A stretch of 64,000 nt of DNA from Pseudoflavitalea sp. G-6-1-2 (GCF_012927185.1 NZ_JABBGB010000001.1:1302001-1366000), one strand, 5' to 3'. Positions 33,683 to 43,155 are shown, counted from the stretch's first letter. Made by a program: numbers and translations. The notes: generated by a model from the sequence alone, not told the origin.

Positions 33683-34282
33683 GTGATTGCAGTAGACAAT
33701 GTTCTCATCAGCGACGCGATAGCGCAGGAACAGTTTGTATGCGACCTCTCCAAATGCAAGGGTGGTTGCTGTGAAGAAGGCGACGCCGGCGCTCCGCTCG
33801 AAGAAGCCGAACTCGAACTGATGGTAGACCTTTACGATAAAATAAAGCCCTACCTCACCGAAGCCAGCATCGCTGAAATAGAGAAGAAAGGCAAATACGT
33901 TTACCACCGCGAATTCGGATGGGTTACACCAACCCTCGGAAACGACAATGAGATCTGCGTATACGGCACCCGCGATGAAAACGGCACCATCAAATGCGCT
34001 TTCGAGCAGGCTTACTACGATGGCGTGATCGGATGGAAGAAACCTATCAGCTGCCACCTGTATCCCATTATCCAGAAGACCGGCCGCAACGGCGGATACG
34101 ACCATATGAACTATGAACCCCGTGAGGTGCTCTGCAAACCCGCCTGCACACTCGGCAAGAAACTGAAAGTGCCCGTGTACCAGTTTCTGAAAGAGCCCAT
34201 CATCCGTAAATATGGCGAAGCCTTCTACGAAGCCCTTGCCAAGGTAGCACAGGATTATTTTCCCGCTAACAAAAAAGCATAG
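33683..34282 (+). CDS. DUF3109 family cysteine-rich protein
   Basis: 199 residues, GTG start. Function unknown. The family resembles the YkgJ-type cysteine proteins that may bind zinc or an iron-sulfur cluster. Conserved cysteines: F-V-C-D-L-S-K-C-K-G-G-C-C at about 19-30, the C in I-K-C-A-F, then S-C-H-L-Y-P and L-C-K-P-A-C. There is no signal peptide, so it is cytosolic. It sits 6 nt before lutB, so it is probably cotranscribed with that iron-sulfur protein; a link is possible but not shown. Confidence 0.9.
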   Translation: MIAVDNVLISDAIAQEQFVCDLSKCKGGCCEEGDAGAPLEEAELELMVDLYDKIKPYLTEASIAEIEKKGKYVYHREFGWVTPTLGNDNEICVYGTRDENGTIKCAFEQAYYDGVIGWKKPISCHLYPIIQKTGRNGGYDHMNYEPREVLCKPACTLGKKLKVPVYQFLKEPIIRKYGEAFYEALAKVAQDYFPANKKA

Positions 34283-34287
34283 CAACA

Positions 34288-35670
34288 ATGAGCGATATCC
34301 TTTCTTCATTCATGGCCAAGAGCACCATCAAGGCTGCTGACCTTGAACATCGCCGCAAGGTGGCTTTCAATATCAGCCGTTACGATGCAGTAGTGCCTGT
34401 TGGCAAACAACAGTTCCACGATGTGCATCTCGCACGCGAAAGAGCCAAGAATGTGAAATGGCGTGCCATTGAAATGCTCGATACCTATCTCGAAGAATTT
34501 GAGTCGAACATCACCCGCAGAGGAGCTAAAGTGATCTGGGCAGAAGATGCCAAACAAGCCCTCGAAGCCGTGATGAAGATCTGCGAAGAGAAGAACTGCA
34601 AAACCATTGTGAAGAGCAAGAGCATGGTAACCGAAGAGATCCATCTCAACGATTACCTGGAGAAGAAAGGCATCGAAAGCGTTGAAACAGATCTCGGAGA
34701 ATACATTCAGCAACTGGATGGAGAACCTCCCTATCATATCGTAACACCTGCCATGCACAAGAGCAAGGAAGATGTTGCCAAACTTTTTTACGACAAGCTG
34801 GGAACCGCTCCCAATCTCAGTCCCAGCGAACTCACCCTGATCGCACGCGAAAAGCTCCGCACAAAATATGTGGAAGCTGAGATCGGAATCACCGGAGCAA
34901 ACTTCCTCATTGCAGATATCGGGGGCATCGCTGTTACGGAGAACGAAGGCAATGCAAGATTAAGCGCTTCATTCCCCAAAACACATATCGTGATTGCAGG
35001 AATCGAAAAGCTCATTCCCAGCATGACCGATCTCGCACTGTTCTGGCCGCTGCTCGCAACTTACGGAACAGGACAACGCATCACAGTGTACAACACCATC
35101 GTTACTGGCCCTAAACAAGCGAATGAAGTGGACGGTCCGGAAGATATGTATGTGATACTGCTCGACAATGGCCGCACCAATATTCTCGCCAACGAAAAAA
35201 CAAGAGAAAGCCTTTACTGCATACGTTGCGGTGCCTGTCTCAATGCCTGCCCGGTGTACAAGAACATTGGCGGACATGCATATGGCACCACTTACAGCGG
35301 ACCTATCGGATCGGTGATCACCCCTCAGCTCAAAGAGATGGGAGACTGGAAACACCTCAGCTACGCATCATCACTCTGCGGAAACTGTACCGAGGTTTGC
35401 GCCGTGAAGATCAATCTCCATGAACTGTTGCTCGAAAACAGACACGAAGCTGTTGAAGAAGGCGCTGCTACTTTCTCGGAAAAGTTCGCCTGGAAAATAT
35501 GGAAGAAAGCCAGCCTCAGCCGTAAGATGATGAACATGGGCAATCAGAAAATGAAGAACTGGGCAGTGAACAAAATGTTCAAAGGGTGGACCGCACATCG
35601 TGCCCCACTCGATTTCCCCGCCAAAACATTCAACGAACTCTGGAAAGAGAAGTACGAACCGAAGAAATAA
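34288..35670 (+). CDS. lutB: LutB-type iron-sulfur lactate oxidation protein
   Basis: 460 residues. LutB carries the electron-transfer part of the LutABC L-lactate oxidase. Seen: an N-terminal LUD domain (about 55-290) and, in the C-terminal third, ferredoxin-like iron-sulfur motifs C-I-R-C-G-A-C-L-N-A-C-P and L-C-G-N-C-T-E-V-C. LutA is not found in the window, and a LutC-like LUD protein is encoded far away at 59.0-59.7 kb, so the complex is scattered. It follows the DUF3109 gene by 6 nt. No catabolite signal is visible. Confidence 0.9.
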   Translation: MSDILSSFMAKSTIKAADLEHRRKVAFNISRYDAVVPVGKQQFHDVHLARERAKNVKWRAIEMLDTYLEEFESNITRRGAKVIWAEDAKQALEAVMKICEEKNCKTIVKSKSMVTEEIHLNDYLEKKGIESVETDLGEYIQQLDGEPPYHIVTPAMHKSKEDVAKLFYDKLGTAPNLSPSELTLIAREKLRTKYVEAEIGITGANFLIADIGGIAVTENEGNARLSASFPKTHIVIAGIEKLIPSMTDLALFWPLLATYGTGQRITVYNTIVTGPKQANEVDGPEDMYVILLDNGRTNILANEKTRESLYCIRCGACLNACPVYKNIGGHAYGTTYSGPIGSVITPQLKEMGDWKHLSYASSLCGNCTEVCAVKINLHELLLENRHEAVEEGAATFSEKFAWKIWKKASLSRKMMNMGNQKMKNWAVNKMFKGWTAHRAPLDFPAKTFNELWKEKYEPKK

Positions 35671-35859
35671 ATCCGTCAATTACACTTCGGGTTATCACAT
35701 CTGAAAGGCTTTATGGGTGCGGGTAACCATAGTATGTGTAATGTTTTTAATTGAACAAGTTCAACTGTTCTTGATTTAAAGCAAGGACGACGTGATTAAC
35801 TTATCTTTTTTCAATACTCCTGTAGGATTATCCACACACTTTTATATTTTGTGTAACTG

Positions 35860-37182
35860 ATGCTGCTGCTCTACACCCATACTGTTACACCCCGTTTGGA
35901 ATACATTGTCGACTTCATTGGACGCGAATTATTTGACGAACCGATTGAAGTTACTTCGAGCCGGGCCGGGTATAATGCGAGCACACAGCCGCGTATAAAC
36001 TACTCTGCACAAGCGTTTTCGGAGAATGAGTTTTTCATAAAACATACCGATCTGTTATTCGAGAAAGGGATCACTTCACAAAACATCCAGTGTTTTGAAG
36101 TGAATGGCAACAAAGCTTTCTTTGAAACATCGGGCGATTTTCCATTCGACATTTTTGCCGCAGCATTCTACTTGCTGAGCCGCTACGAAGAATATCATCC
36201 CCATGAAAAGGATATGTATGGCCGTTATGCCCATACCAATTCACTGGCTTTTCGGGAAGGTTTTTTACATCTTCCATTGGTGAATATTTGGCTCGATGAT
36301 TTCCGGAAAGCATTGCAGCAGAAGTTTCCCCAGCTGCGCTTCAAGGGAAAGAATTTCAAATGCATCCTCAGTTATGATATCGATATGGCCTACTCCTACA
36401 GGCATAAAGGGTTTAAGAGAACCGTGGGAGGATTTGCCAAAAGCCTGAAGCAAGGCAACTGGCAGCAGATGAAAACGCGCTGGCTGGTGCTTCGCGGAAA
36501 ACAAAAAGATCCTTTCGATTGCTTCGAATGGCTCGATGCATTGCATCTCTACTGCCGTCTCAAACCGTATTACTTTTTCTTAGTTGCGCGCAAGCAACTC
36601 GGCTACGATAAGAATACACCGCTCGATGTAAGGCAGTTCAAGAGTCTGATCGAGTATTATGCGGCGAGCTACAAAGTAGGATTGCATCCCAGCTGGCAAT
36701 GCGGCGATGATGCTTCTTTATTTCAGCAGGAACTGGAATGGATGGAAGAAGTAACCGACAGAGCCATCATCCACAGCCGTCAACATTATCTGAGATTTAC
36801 ACTTCCCAAAACATACCGGCAAATTCTGAATCTCGGCATTCAGAAAGAATTCTCCATGGGATATGGAACCATCAATGGTTTCAGGGCATCTGCCTGCTCC
36901 TCCTTCTACTGGTACGATCTCGAAAAGGAAGATGCTACCACACTGATGATATTCCCGTTCTGCTTCATGGATGCGAATGCATACTACGAGCAAAAGTATA
37001 CGCCTGAGCAGGCCTATGCAGAACTGCTTCAATTCTATGAAGCAGTAAAAAAAGTGAATGGGGTACTCATCACCATCTGGCACAATTCCATCCTCGGAAC
37101 AGATGCAGATTTCAAAGGCTGGAGAGAAATGTTTGAACTGTTTATGAAAGAAACGGTTTACTGGGATGCTTACTGCGACTGA
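35860..37182 (+). CDS. DUF7033 / polysaccharide deacetylase-like protein
   Basis: 440 residues. The N-terminal part (about 1-160) looks like the DUF7033 domain often fused to deacetylases (L-L-L-Y-T-H-T-V-T-P-R-L-E-Y; L-L-S-R-Y-E-E-Y). The C-terminal half resembles a carbohydrate esterase 4 deacetylase: the first motif I-L-S-Y-D-I-D-M replaces the usual T-F-D-D and keeps two aspartates, then G-L-H-P-S-W and R-Q-H-Y-L-R-F. No signal peptide, so it likely acts on cytosolic or nascent surface sugars. A TATATTTTG stretch 20 nt upstream may be its promoter. It overlaps the end of the EamA gene (convergent, 13 nt). Confidence 0.8.
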   Translation: MLLLYTHTVTPRLEYIVDFIGRELFDEPIEVTSSRAGYNASTQPRINYSAQAFSENEFFIKHTDLLFEKGITSQNIQCFEVNGNKAFFETSGDFPFDIFAAAFYLLSRYEEYHPHEKDMYGRYAHTNSLAFREGFLHLPLVNIWLDDFRKALQQKFPQLRFKGKNFKCILSYDIDMAYSYRHKGFKRTVGGFAKSLKQGNWQQMKTRWLVLRGKQKDPFDCFEWLDALHLYCRLKPYYFFLVARKQLGYDKNTPLDVRQFKSLIEYYAASYKVGLHPSWQCGDDASLFQQELEWMEEVTDRAIIHSRQHYLRFTLPKTYRQILNLGIQKEFSMGYGTINGFRASACSSFYWYDLEKEDATTLMIFPFCFMDANAYYEQKYTPEQAYAELLQFYEAVKKVNGVLITIWHNSILGTDADFKGWREMFELFMKETVYWDAYCD

Positions 37183-38114
37183 TTTTCCGGCTGATTCCTG
37201 AATGCCCGGTTGATCATGTTCACACCCACCAGAATAATGGCGCCACCGATGCCAATGAAGATCGTGAGCTTTTCATCGAACATAATTGCCCCCAGCAAAA
37301 TAGCTACTATCGGATTGATATATGCGTAAATGCTCATCTGCTCTGTTGGCAGACGTTGCAAGGCATAGAGGTAGGCTGCAAATGAAATTACCGAACCAAC
37401 GATGCATAAGTAGGCCATAGCCCACCACGATTGCCAGGGGATATCGGCAAATGGAATAGCTTTTCCGGTTGCCAGAGATACGCCTGTAAGACAGATCCCC
37501 CCGATGAGCATCTGCAAACCCAAACTGAAATACGGATTGAAAACCGTGGCCTGTTGCTTGGTGTACAATGTTCCCAATGCCCAGCTCCATGAACCGATGA
37601 AAGAAATGAGAATGCCGAAACGGAATTCCGGATTGAAGAAGTCTGCCAGGTGCTCATAGAAGATGCAGCAGACACCTGCAAACCCAAGCAGCAGGCCAAC
37701 AATGGCCTTGATGGGAAGTTTTATTTTGGAGAACACCAGATGTATCACAACAATCCAGAGCGGGAAAGTGGCGGCCATGATAGCCCCAAGTCCGGCAGGA
37801 ATATATTGCACGCCCCATGTGGTGAGGCCATTGGTGAGAATGATATTGAGAAGGCTGAGAACCAGAATCGGTCCCCACTCTTTGCCTTTGGGAAGCGGCA
37901 TTCCTTTGATGAGGAAAAATGCAATATAGAGGAGTCCGCTTACGGTTTGCCTGATGCCCGACATCTGCAATGCAGGCATATGCATAACGCCGATTCGCGA
38001 TACCACCCAGTTGGTACCCCAGAAAAAGCACACCCATATCAGGGCAGCAACTGCCCAGAAATGGGTGCCTTTATGTTGAAGACGCGGGGCCTTTAATTTT
38101 ATAGATGCACGCAT
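37170..38114 (-). CDS. EamA/DMT family transporter
   Basis: 314 residues with ten predicted transmembrane helices formed by two EamA repeats (about 22-150 and 160-300). Seen: W-V-C-F-F-W-G-T-N-W-V-V-S-R near the start, R-Q-T-V-S-G, I-P-A-G-L-G-A-I-M-A-A-T-F-P-L, and the second-repeat end L-P-T-E-Q-M-S-I-Y-A-Y-I-N-P-I-V-A. Inner-membrane exporter or importer of small metabolites; the substrate cannot be told. Its stop overlaps the convergent upstream neighbour by 13 nt. It follows purH by 33 nt on the same strand. Confidence 0.92.
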   Translation of the reverse strand: MRASIKLKAPRLQHKGTHFWAVAALIWVCFFWGTNWVVSRIGVMHMPALQMSGIRQTVSGLLYIAFFLIKGMPLPKGKEWGPILVLSLLNIILTNGLTTWGVQYIPAGLGAIMAATFPLWIVVIHLVFSKIKLPIKAIVGLLLGFAGVCCIFYEHLADFFNPEFRFGILISFIGSWSWALGTLYTKQQATVFNPYFSLGLQMLIGGICLTGVSLATGKAIPFADIPWQSWWAMAYLCIVGSVISFAAYLYALQRLPTEQMSIYAYINPIVAILLGAIMFDEKLTIFIGIGGAIILVGVNMINRAFRNQPENQSQ

Positions 38115-38147
38115 GGTTTATAGATAAGGGTGTGCACCGAAGAACTC

Positions 38148-39668
38148 CTAGTGCTTGAAATGGCGCGTGCCAGTCATCACCATTGCCAGCTTGTGTTCTA
38201 CGCAATAGTCGATAGAATCTTTATCACGAACAGAACCTCCCGGCTGAATGAATGCTTCGATACCAGCGGCATGGCTGATCTGTACGCAATCATTGAATGG
38301 GAAGAAAGCATCACTGGCCAGTACGGCGCCTTTAAGTTCAAAATTGAATTGCTTAGCTTTTTCGATGGCATGGCGAAGAGCGTCGATACGGCTGGTTTGT
38401 CCGCATCCTTTTCCAATCAGTTGTTTGTTCTTCACCAATGCGATTGCATTCGACTTGAGGTGCTTGCACACGAGGTTGGCAAAAATGAGGTCAGTCTTCT
38501 CTGCTTCTGTGGTTGCTCTTCCTCCTACATCTTCCCATTTGCTGTAATTGCCTTCGTCGGTTTGCTGAACCAGCACACCATTGAGAACGGCTTTATATTC
38601 TTCTTTCTTTTTCAGCGTGCTGATCTGTTGCAGCAGAATTCTGTTCTTTTTGGAACGGAGCACTGCGAGTGCATCCTCGTCGAATGCGGGAGCGATCAGT
38701 ACTTCAAAGAAAATTTCGTTGATGGCATCGGCTGTGGCTTTGTCGATGGTTTTGTTGCAAACCAATACACCGCCGAATGCGCTCTCAGGATCACCGGCAA
38801 GACCGGCATCCCATGCTTCTTTCACAGTTGCGCGTGATGCGATACCACAAACATTGGTGTGTTTGATGATAGCGAACACTGCAGAGTTGTCGCCGCTGAA
38901 CTCGTCGATCAGCTGAACGGCAGCATCCACATCAACAAGATTATTGTAAGAAAGTTCTTTGCCATTGAGCTGGTTGAAGATCTTGTTGAGATCTCCGTAG
39001 AAAACACCGCTCTGGTGCGGGTTTTCGCCATAACGCAGGCTGCGTGGGTTAGGATATGATTCTTGAAAATACGCTTCGTGCGTTGGGTTGAAATATTTGG
39101 AGATTGCTACATCGTAGTGGGCAACGATCTCGAAGGCGCGGGCAGCGAGCTGACGGCGTTGTTCGAGCGTGGTGCTTCCGGATTGCTCGCGGATGAGTTG
39201 CTCTACGTAAGCGTAGTCTGTTTTTGCTGCAACCACTACCACGTCTTTGTGATTCTTGGCTGCGGCGCGGATCATGGATGGTCCGCCAATATCGATCTTT
39301 TCGATGATAGCTTTTTCGTCGGTAGTGCTGGCAACGGTTTCCTCGAATGGATAGAGATCTACGATCACGAGATCCAGCTCAGGGATTTTGTACTGCGCCA
39401 TTTCCTGCACATCGGTATCGAGGTCACGACGACCGAGGATGCCACCAAATACAGATGGGTGCAGTGTTTTCACACGTCCTCCGAGAATGGAAGGATATGT
39501 AGTGAGATTTTCTACAGGCACCACGGGAATGCCCAGTTTTTCAATAAAGGCCTGTGTTCCGCCAGTTGAATAGATGGTGATGCCTTGTTGGTGCATTTGC
39601 TGAACCAGAGGCTCGAGGCCATCTTTATAAAAAACGGAGATCAGCGCTGATTGAATTTTTTTGGTCAT
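38148..39668 (-). CDS. purH: Bifunctional AICAR formyltransferase / IMP cyclohydrolase
   Basis: 506 residues from the ATG at 39668 (the frame is open to 39746, but M-T-K-K-I-Q-S-A-L-I-S is the usual start). Catalyses the last two steps of purine synthesis. The N-terminal cyclohydrolase (MGS-like) domain has Y-S-T-G-G-T-Q and G-G-R-V-K-T-L-H-P. The C-terminal transformylase carries the I-K-H-T-N-V-C-G motif with the catalytic Lys-His pair. The C-terminus ends G-T-R-H-F-K-H. It has its own consensus promoter overlapping the comEC stop region and is followed by the EamA gene. Confidence 0.97.
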   Translation of the reverse strand: MTKKIQSALISVFYKDGLEPLVQQMHQQGITIYSTGGTQAFIEKLGIPVVPVENLTTYPSILGGRVKTLHPSVFGGILGRRDLDTDVQEMAQYKIPELDLVIVDLYPFEETVASTTDEKAIIEKIDIGGPSMIRAAAKNHKDVVVVAAKTDYAYVEQLIREQSGSTTLEQRRQLAARAFEIVAHYDVAISKYFNPTHEAYFQESYPNPRSLRYGENPHQSGVFYGDLNKIFNQLNGKELSYNNLVDVDAAVQLIDEFSGDNSAVFAIIKHTNVCGIASRATVKEAWDAGLAGDPESAFGGVLVCNKTIDKATADAINEIFFEVLIAPAFDEDALAVLRSKKNRILLQQISTLKKKEEYKAVLNGVLVQQTDEGNYSKWEDVGGRATTEAEKTDLIFANLVCKHLKSNAIALVKNKQLIGKGCGQTSRIDALRHAIEKAKQFNFELKGAVLASDAFFPFNDCVQISHAAGIEAFIQPGGSVRDKDSIDYCVEHKLAMVMTGTRHFKH

Positions 39669-39778
39669 AACATTGATTGATGCGTTCGAAAATGGATGCA
39701 GGTAAGCAATCGTAGGCTCCCGATAAGGCAGAAGACTGATTGGCAATACTTTCTGCGAGGGTGTTTTAAAAGAAGGCG

Positions 39779-39809
39779 CAAAGGTAATTCAATAGGCATT
39801 CAAAACAAA
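39779..39809 (-). promoter_or_regulatory. Promoter of purH
   Basis: On the minus strand: TTTG at 39809-39806, a 19-nt spacer and TACCTTTG at 39786-39779, a full match to the Bacteroidota -33/-7 consensus. The -33 half lies inside the last comEC codons. The leader before purH would be about 100 nt. Confidence 0.65.
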
Positions 39810-41936
39810 AGCGCCCTTTTCAATAGTTGCATAACAGGCGATTCCGAGTTGCCGGCAGCGGGATTTCCAGTGTTGAACGGTTCGGAAACTGTTGGAGCCG
39901 TCCAGCACCAGGGTTTTGCAGGGGAGTCGGTTCAGCAGCAGTATGGGGTCCACAGCTGGGTTGCCGGAGATCAGCAGCAGATCTACCGGAGTGGGCGGAA
40001 TATGGTGCCGGAACGGAAAACCGGCGTCAGCAGGCAAATCCTTTGCTGCAAAACAGCTGTCGATGATGGCTACCGATCGGTTTCCCATTTGAATGGAATG
40101 TGCCGAGCGCTGAAGTCCGGGTAAAGAATCTGCCTTCGTTACTCCATAATAATTTCTTGCGGGCAGCAGGGTGTAGTAACAGGAATTGAAATCGGTTTCT
40201 GTTGAAGTATCACCAGCTGCCACTAACCGGTTACCCATAATGCAGTCGATGCCTGTTTTCTTTTGCAGGTGATACACCACAATCAGTTGCTGTTTGCTTC
40301 TCATCCACGCATTGAAAGCTCCGATGCCCCAGAACACAATCATCAGAATAATGGCAGCAACAAGCGCCCGCTTCTGTTTGCGCAAAAAGCAAATGCTCAT
40401 TGCTGCAATGGTAGCATACAAAATATAAACCTGCGTCAGACTGAGCTGCAGGTTGGTGATGCTGGCAAACGGTATGGTATCCATCGTTTCAACAACTATG
40501 TTCATGCCTTTGATCAGCCAGGCGAGCAGCGTGCCGGTGGCCTTTGCAAGAAACGGAATGAAAGCAACAAGACAGAGGAATATCTCTCCAAGCAGAATGA
40601 TGCTCGATAGCGGAATGGCAATGAGGTTGGTGATCAAAAAGAATACAGGGAACTGATGAAACAGAAAGAGACTAACAGGGAAAGTGAGTATCTGGGCAGC
40701 GAGTGTGGTGGAAGTAAGTTTCCAGATGGTATCCTTCCACTTGCTGCTGAAGCTGCGCAACTGATAGATGGGTTGCTGAAACAGTGCTATGCTGAGCACG
40801 GCAGTGTAAGACAACTGAAAGCCTGCATCCCAGATCCAGTAAGGGTTGTAGCATAGGAGCAGAAAAGCGGATGCAGCCAGAGAGTTGTAAATGGATGTCT
40901 GTTTCACCAGGCTGTCGCCGATGGCGAGACAGGAAAACATCACCGCCGATCTCAGCACAGAGGGCGAGGCGCCGGAAAGGATGGAGAACAACCAAAGGCC
41001 GGAGATGATGAATACCGGTCGCAAGATCCTCATCGATTTTTTGTTCGCAAGTGGCTTGCAGATGGCTGCGAGCAGCAGATAAATGATGCCGAGGTGTAAT
41101 CCTGAAATAGCGATCACATGAATAACTCCGGTGTTGGAGTAGGATTGAATGAGCTGCTTATCGAGATCATCTTTATAGCCGATGAGCAGCGCTTCTGCGA
41201 GGCCAGCTTCTTTTGCTCCGGGTATATGGGTAGAGAGGATGCCGATTATTCTGTCCCGCAATTCGAATAGATGTTTTCGAAAGATTTCACGGTGCTGAAT
41301 GGGTCGGTCAGTGATGATGAAGTCGGCATCTGTGAGAAAAACCTGATGATGAATTCCTTCTTTTTTCAGGTACTCCTGATAGTTAAAAGAACCGGGATTG
41401 CCCGTTGCTTTCACGGGTGATATTCGTTTGTGAAAAGCAATGCCAGCCCCGTACTTTAACTGGGCAGCTTTGATGCTGTTCTTCTGAAAGTAAAGCAGCA
41501 TGCGGGTTTGGAAGGGAGCGGGTTGTTGATTTTCATCAAGAATCTGTCGAATTGCTACTACAGTTTTTAAAGAATTGCTCTTTTGAGACAGTGGTTCCTG
41601 AATTACAGCAGTAAATGAATGCAGGGTGTCGGAAATACGAGGCAGGGCAGGTGATTGCAGGGAAGTCATTGTTTGCTGCATGCGCAGCGCGCCTGCGGAA
41701 AAAAGCAACAGGATGCTGGCAATGGAAAGTACGGGCCTGAATCTGAACAATACTGCGATAGACGCTCTGGGAAGAAGCAGCAATACTCCGATTGAAATGA
41801 GTGCCAGCGTTATGGCAAACCACCAATGCAGATCGCAGTAATGCTGAATAATGATGCCTGCAACAGCAGGGATAAGCATGCGTAGGAAGGGAGCTTGTTT
41901 CCAGGCAAGAATGGGTGCATCGATCATACTAAACAA
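39789..41936 (-). CDS. comEC: ComEC/Rec2 family competence DNA channel
   Basis: 715 residues. Inner-membrane channel that brings single-stranded DNA into the cytosol during natural transformation. N-terminal helices and an OB-like DUF4131 part (about 30-190) are followed by the Competence domain (about 230-500), with S-N-T-G-V-I-H-V-I-A-I-S-G-L-H-L-G and L-S-G-A-S-P-S-V-L-R-S-A-V-M. The C-terminal part (about 545-715) keeps the outline of a metallo-beta-lactamase fold but I see no H-x-H-x-D-H zinc motif, so it is probably not a nuclease. With comF it argues for DNA uptake. Confidence 0.9.
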   Translation of the reverse strand: MFSMIDAPILAWKQAPFLRMLIPAVAGIIIQHYCDLHWWFAITLALISIGVLLLLPRASIAVLFRFRPVLSIASILLLFSAGALRMQQTMTSLQSPALPRISDTLHSFTAVIQEPLSQKSNSLKTVVAIRQILDENQQPAPFQTRMLLYFQKNSIKAAQLKYGAGIAFHKRISPVKATGNPGSFNYQEYLKKEGIHHQVFLTDADFIITDRPIQHREIFRKHLFELRDRIIGILSTHIPGAKEAGLAEALLIGYKDDLDKQLIQSYSNTGVIHVIAISGLHLGIIYLLLAAICKPLANKKSMRILRPVFIISGLWLFSILSGASPSVLRSAVMFSCLAIGDSLVKQTSIYNSLAASAFLLLCYNPYWIWDAGFQLSYTAVLSIALFQQPIYQLRSFSSKWKDTIWKLTSTTLAAQILTFPVSLFLFHQFPVFFLITNLIAIPLSSIILLGEIFLCLVAFIPFLAKATGTLLAWLIKGMNIVVETMDTIPFASITNLQLSLTQVYILYATIAAMSICFLRKQKRALVAAIILMIVFWGIGAFNAWMRSKQQLIVVYHLQKKTGIDCIMGNRLVAAGDTSTETDFNSCYYTLLPARNYYGVTKADSLPGLQRSAHSIQMGNRSVAIIDSCFAAKDLPADAGFPFRHHIPPTPVDLLLISGNPAVDPILLLNRLPCKTLVLDGSNSFRTVQHWKSRCRQLGIACYATIEKGAFVLNAY

Positions 41937-42201
41937 AACGTGTTTGAGTTAAAAGATGATGCTGAACCTGAAAGAATGGGGAGTGAATGGGAGTATACGG
42001 AAGCTGGTTATACCCCGCTTGAGGCGGGGCAATATACTAAACTATAAGAAAGGTTGAGATTCAATAGCTCAGAACATTAGATACCAGCTTAACCCGAAAA
42101 AGAAAAAAAGAAAAGGATAAGGATAAGGCCAATGGTTGGTTTAATAATTTTTAGTGCGACAGCGTGGTTTTTTACGGATATCGGAAAACCCTTTGAAAAA
42201 A

Positions 42202-42241
42202 ATTTCCTCAAGTTTTGTTAGTGCCAAGAACTTGAGGAAAT
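42202..42241. repeat. 13-bp perfect inverted repeat
   Basis: Arms 42202-42214 and 42229-42241 (ATTTCCTCAAGTT and its complement) with a 14-nt loop. No T-tract follows, so it is not an ordinary terminator. Could be a regulator site, RNA hairpin, or remnant of an element end. Confidence 0.6.
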
Positions 42242-42381
42242 CTGTCGGCGGGCTTTCACAGGAGTATTGGACTTTGAAAAACGGGATGATAGCAACTCTC
42301 CAGTATCTAATATCAGACAAAATCCGGAGTCTGTGGCAGAATGCTGCTTTTATTAGGTACGGGTTTTTGGACGTTGAAAAG

Positions 42382-42434
42382 ACGGTGCGAAATGCCCCGT
42401 TTTTATACGGTGTATTTCCGTGTTGTTTTTACGG
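42382..42434. promoter_or_regulatory. Alternating ACGG/CCGT cluster
   Basis: ACGG at 42382, CCGT at 42397, ACGG at 42407, CCGT at 42418, ACGG at 42431. Neighbours are 10 to 15 bp apart, about one helix turn, with A/T-rich spacers. This looks like a repeated operator half-site, 190 to 240 nt before the 42623 gene. Confidence 0.35.
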
Positions 42435-42622
42435 TATTATAGCGATTGTTTAAACGTATTTTTGAGTTTTCTAACCACTTGAAACGTTGAATAACTTCAC
42501 CTTATGGATAATGTTAATTTGTAATCATTTGACTAACACTCATTTGTAGCCGAAATGCTGTCTGGTTACGGGTATACTTTTACACTCGTAATTCAAATAT
42601 TCAATTTTAAACCCCCCTGACT

Positions 42623-43135
42623 ATGACAGCGATTGAAACAAAATCCTTACAAGTAGCTAAAGTTGGCAAGTACGTTGATACTAACCATGTAAACACTTTG
42701 ATTCGTAATTACAAACAGGAGAGATGGAGGCAGAACAGTGAATCGATCGGCAAAGAAGATACTTTAAGCGTTAGATATACATTGGAGGAGCTGGAAGAGT
42801 TTATTGCGAAGGCGAAACGCTCTGGTGCGAATGGAATTAGACTTTATTTTGGCGTTTATCCGGAGAATTATGCGCCAAATCCGTTGATGTCTAAGCAGCA
42901 AACTGTGGTGTTTGTAGCGACTAAGAATACCGATTTGGAAGATGGCGGTTATACGGAGAAAAATGTATATGTGCAGGCTGAAGATCGTGCAGAGATCCTG
43001 GCTTATAATTATGGATCAATTTGTCCTATTTGGTGCGGAACGAAGAAACCAATGACTGAGGGAGATGATGATGGTTTCGGTGGTCTTGGTATTACTATCG
43101 TTGATCGGGGTGAAAAGGGGCTTACAATAATATAG
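42623..43135 (+). CDS. Unrecognised 170-residue soluble protein
   Basis: I do not recognise the family with a known function. It has no signal peptide or membrane segment. The N-terminal half is helical and charged (V-N-T-L-I-R-N-Y-K-Q-E-R-W; L-E-E-L-E-E-F-I-A-K-A-K-R-S-G). A beta-rich middle follows with I-R-L-Y-F-G-V-Y-P-E-N-Y and Q-T-V-V-F-V-A-T-K. Near the C-terminus are a C-P-I-W-C motif and an acidic, glycine-rich E-G-D-D-D-G-F-G-G-L-G stretch. Codon use is AT-rich like its downstream neighbours. It has its own terminator at 43156-43190, so it can be a single transcript. It precedes two paralogous membrane proteins and a two-component system. Confidence 0.75.
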   Translation: MTAIETKSLQVAKVGKYVDTNHVNTLIRNYKQERWRQNSESIGKEDTLSVRYTLEELEEFIAKAKRSGANGIRLYFGVYPENYAPNPLMSKQQTVVFVATKNTDLEDGGYTEKNVYVQAEDRAEILAYNYGSICPIWCGTKKPMTEGDDDGFGGLGITIVDRGEKGLTII

Positions 43136-43155
43136 TCACAGAAGTAATCTACTTG

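Larger units (their letters stand above)
41937..42622. other. AT-rich intergenic region with inverted repeats
   Basis: 686 nt without a convincing gene (one 99-codon frame at 42154-42453 is rejected). It holds a C/G hairpin CCCCGC/GCGGGG (42013-42029) enclosed by AAGCTGGT/ACCAGCTT arms (42001-42008 and 42083-42090), a 13-bp inverted repeat at 42202-42241, and a cluster of ACGG/CCGT tetramers at 42382-42434. It separates ordinary-composition comEC from the AT-rich gene group that follows. Confidence 0.6.

Noticed and set aside
39789-40300. ComEC C-terminal nuclease activity
   Set aside because: The H-x-H-x-D-H zinc motif is absent.
42154-42453. 99-codon frame in the AT-rich gap
   Set aside because: Composition unnatural, spans the inverted repeat, no domain or start signal.
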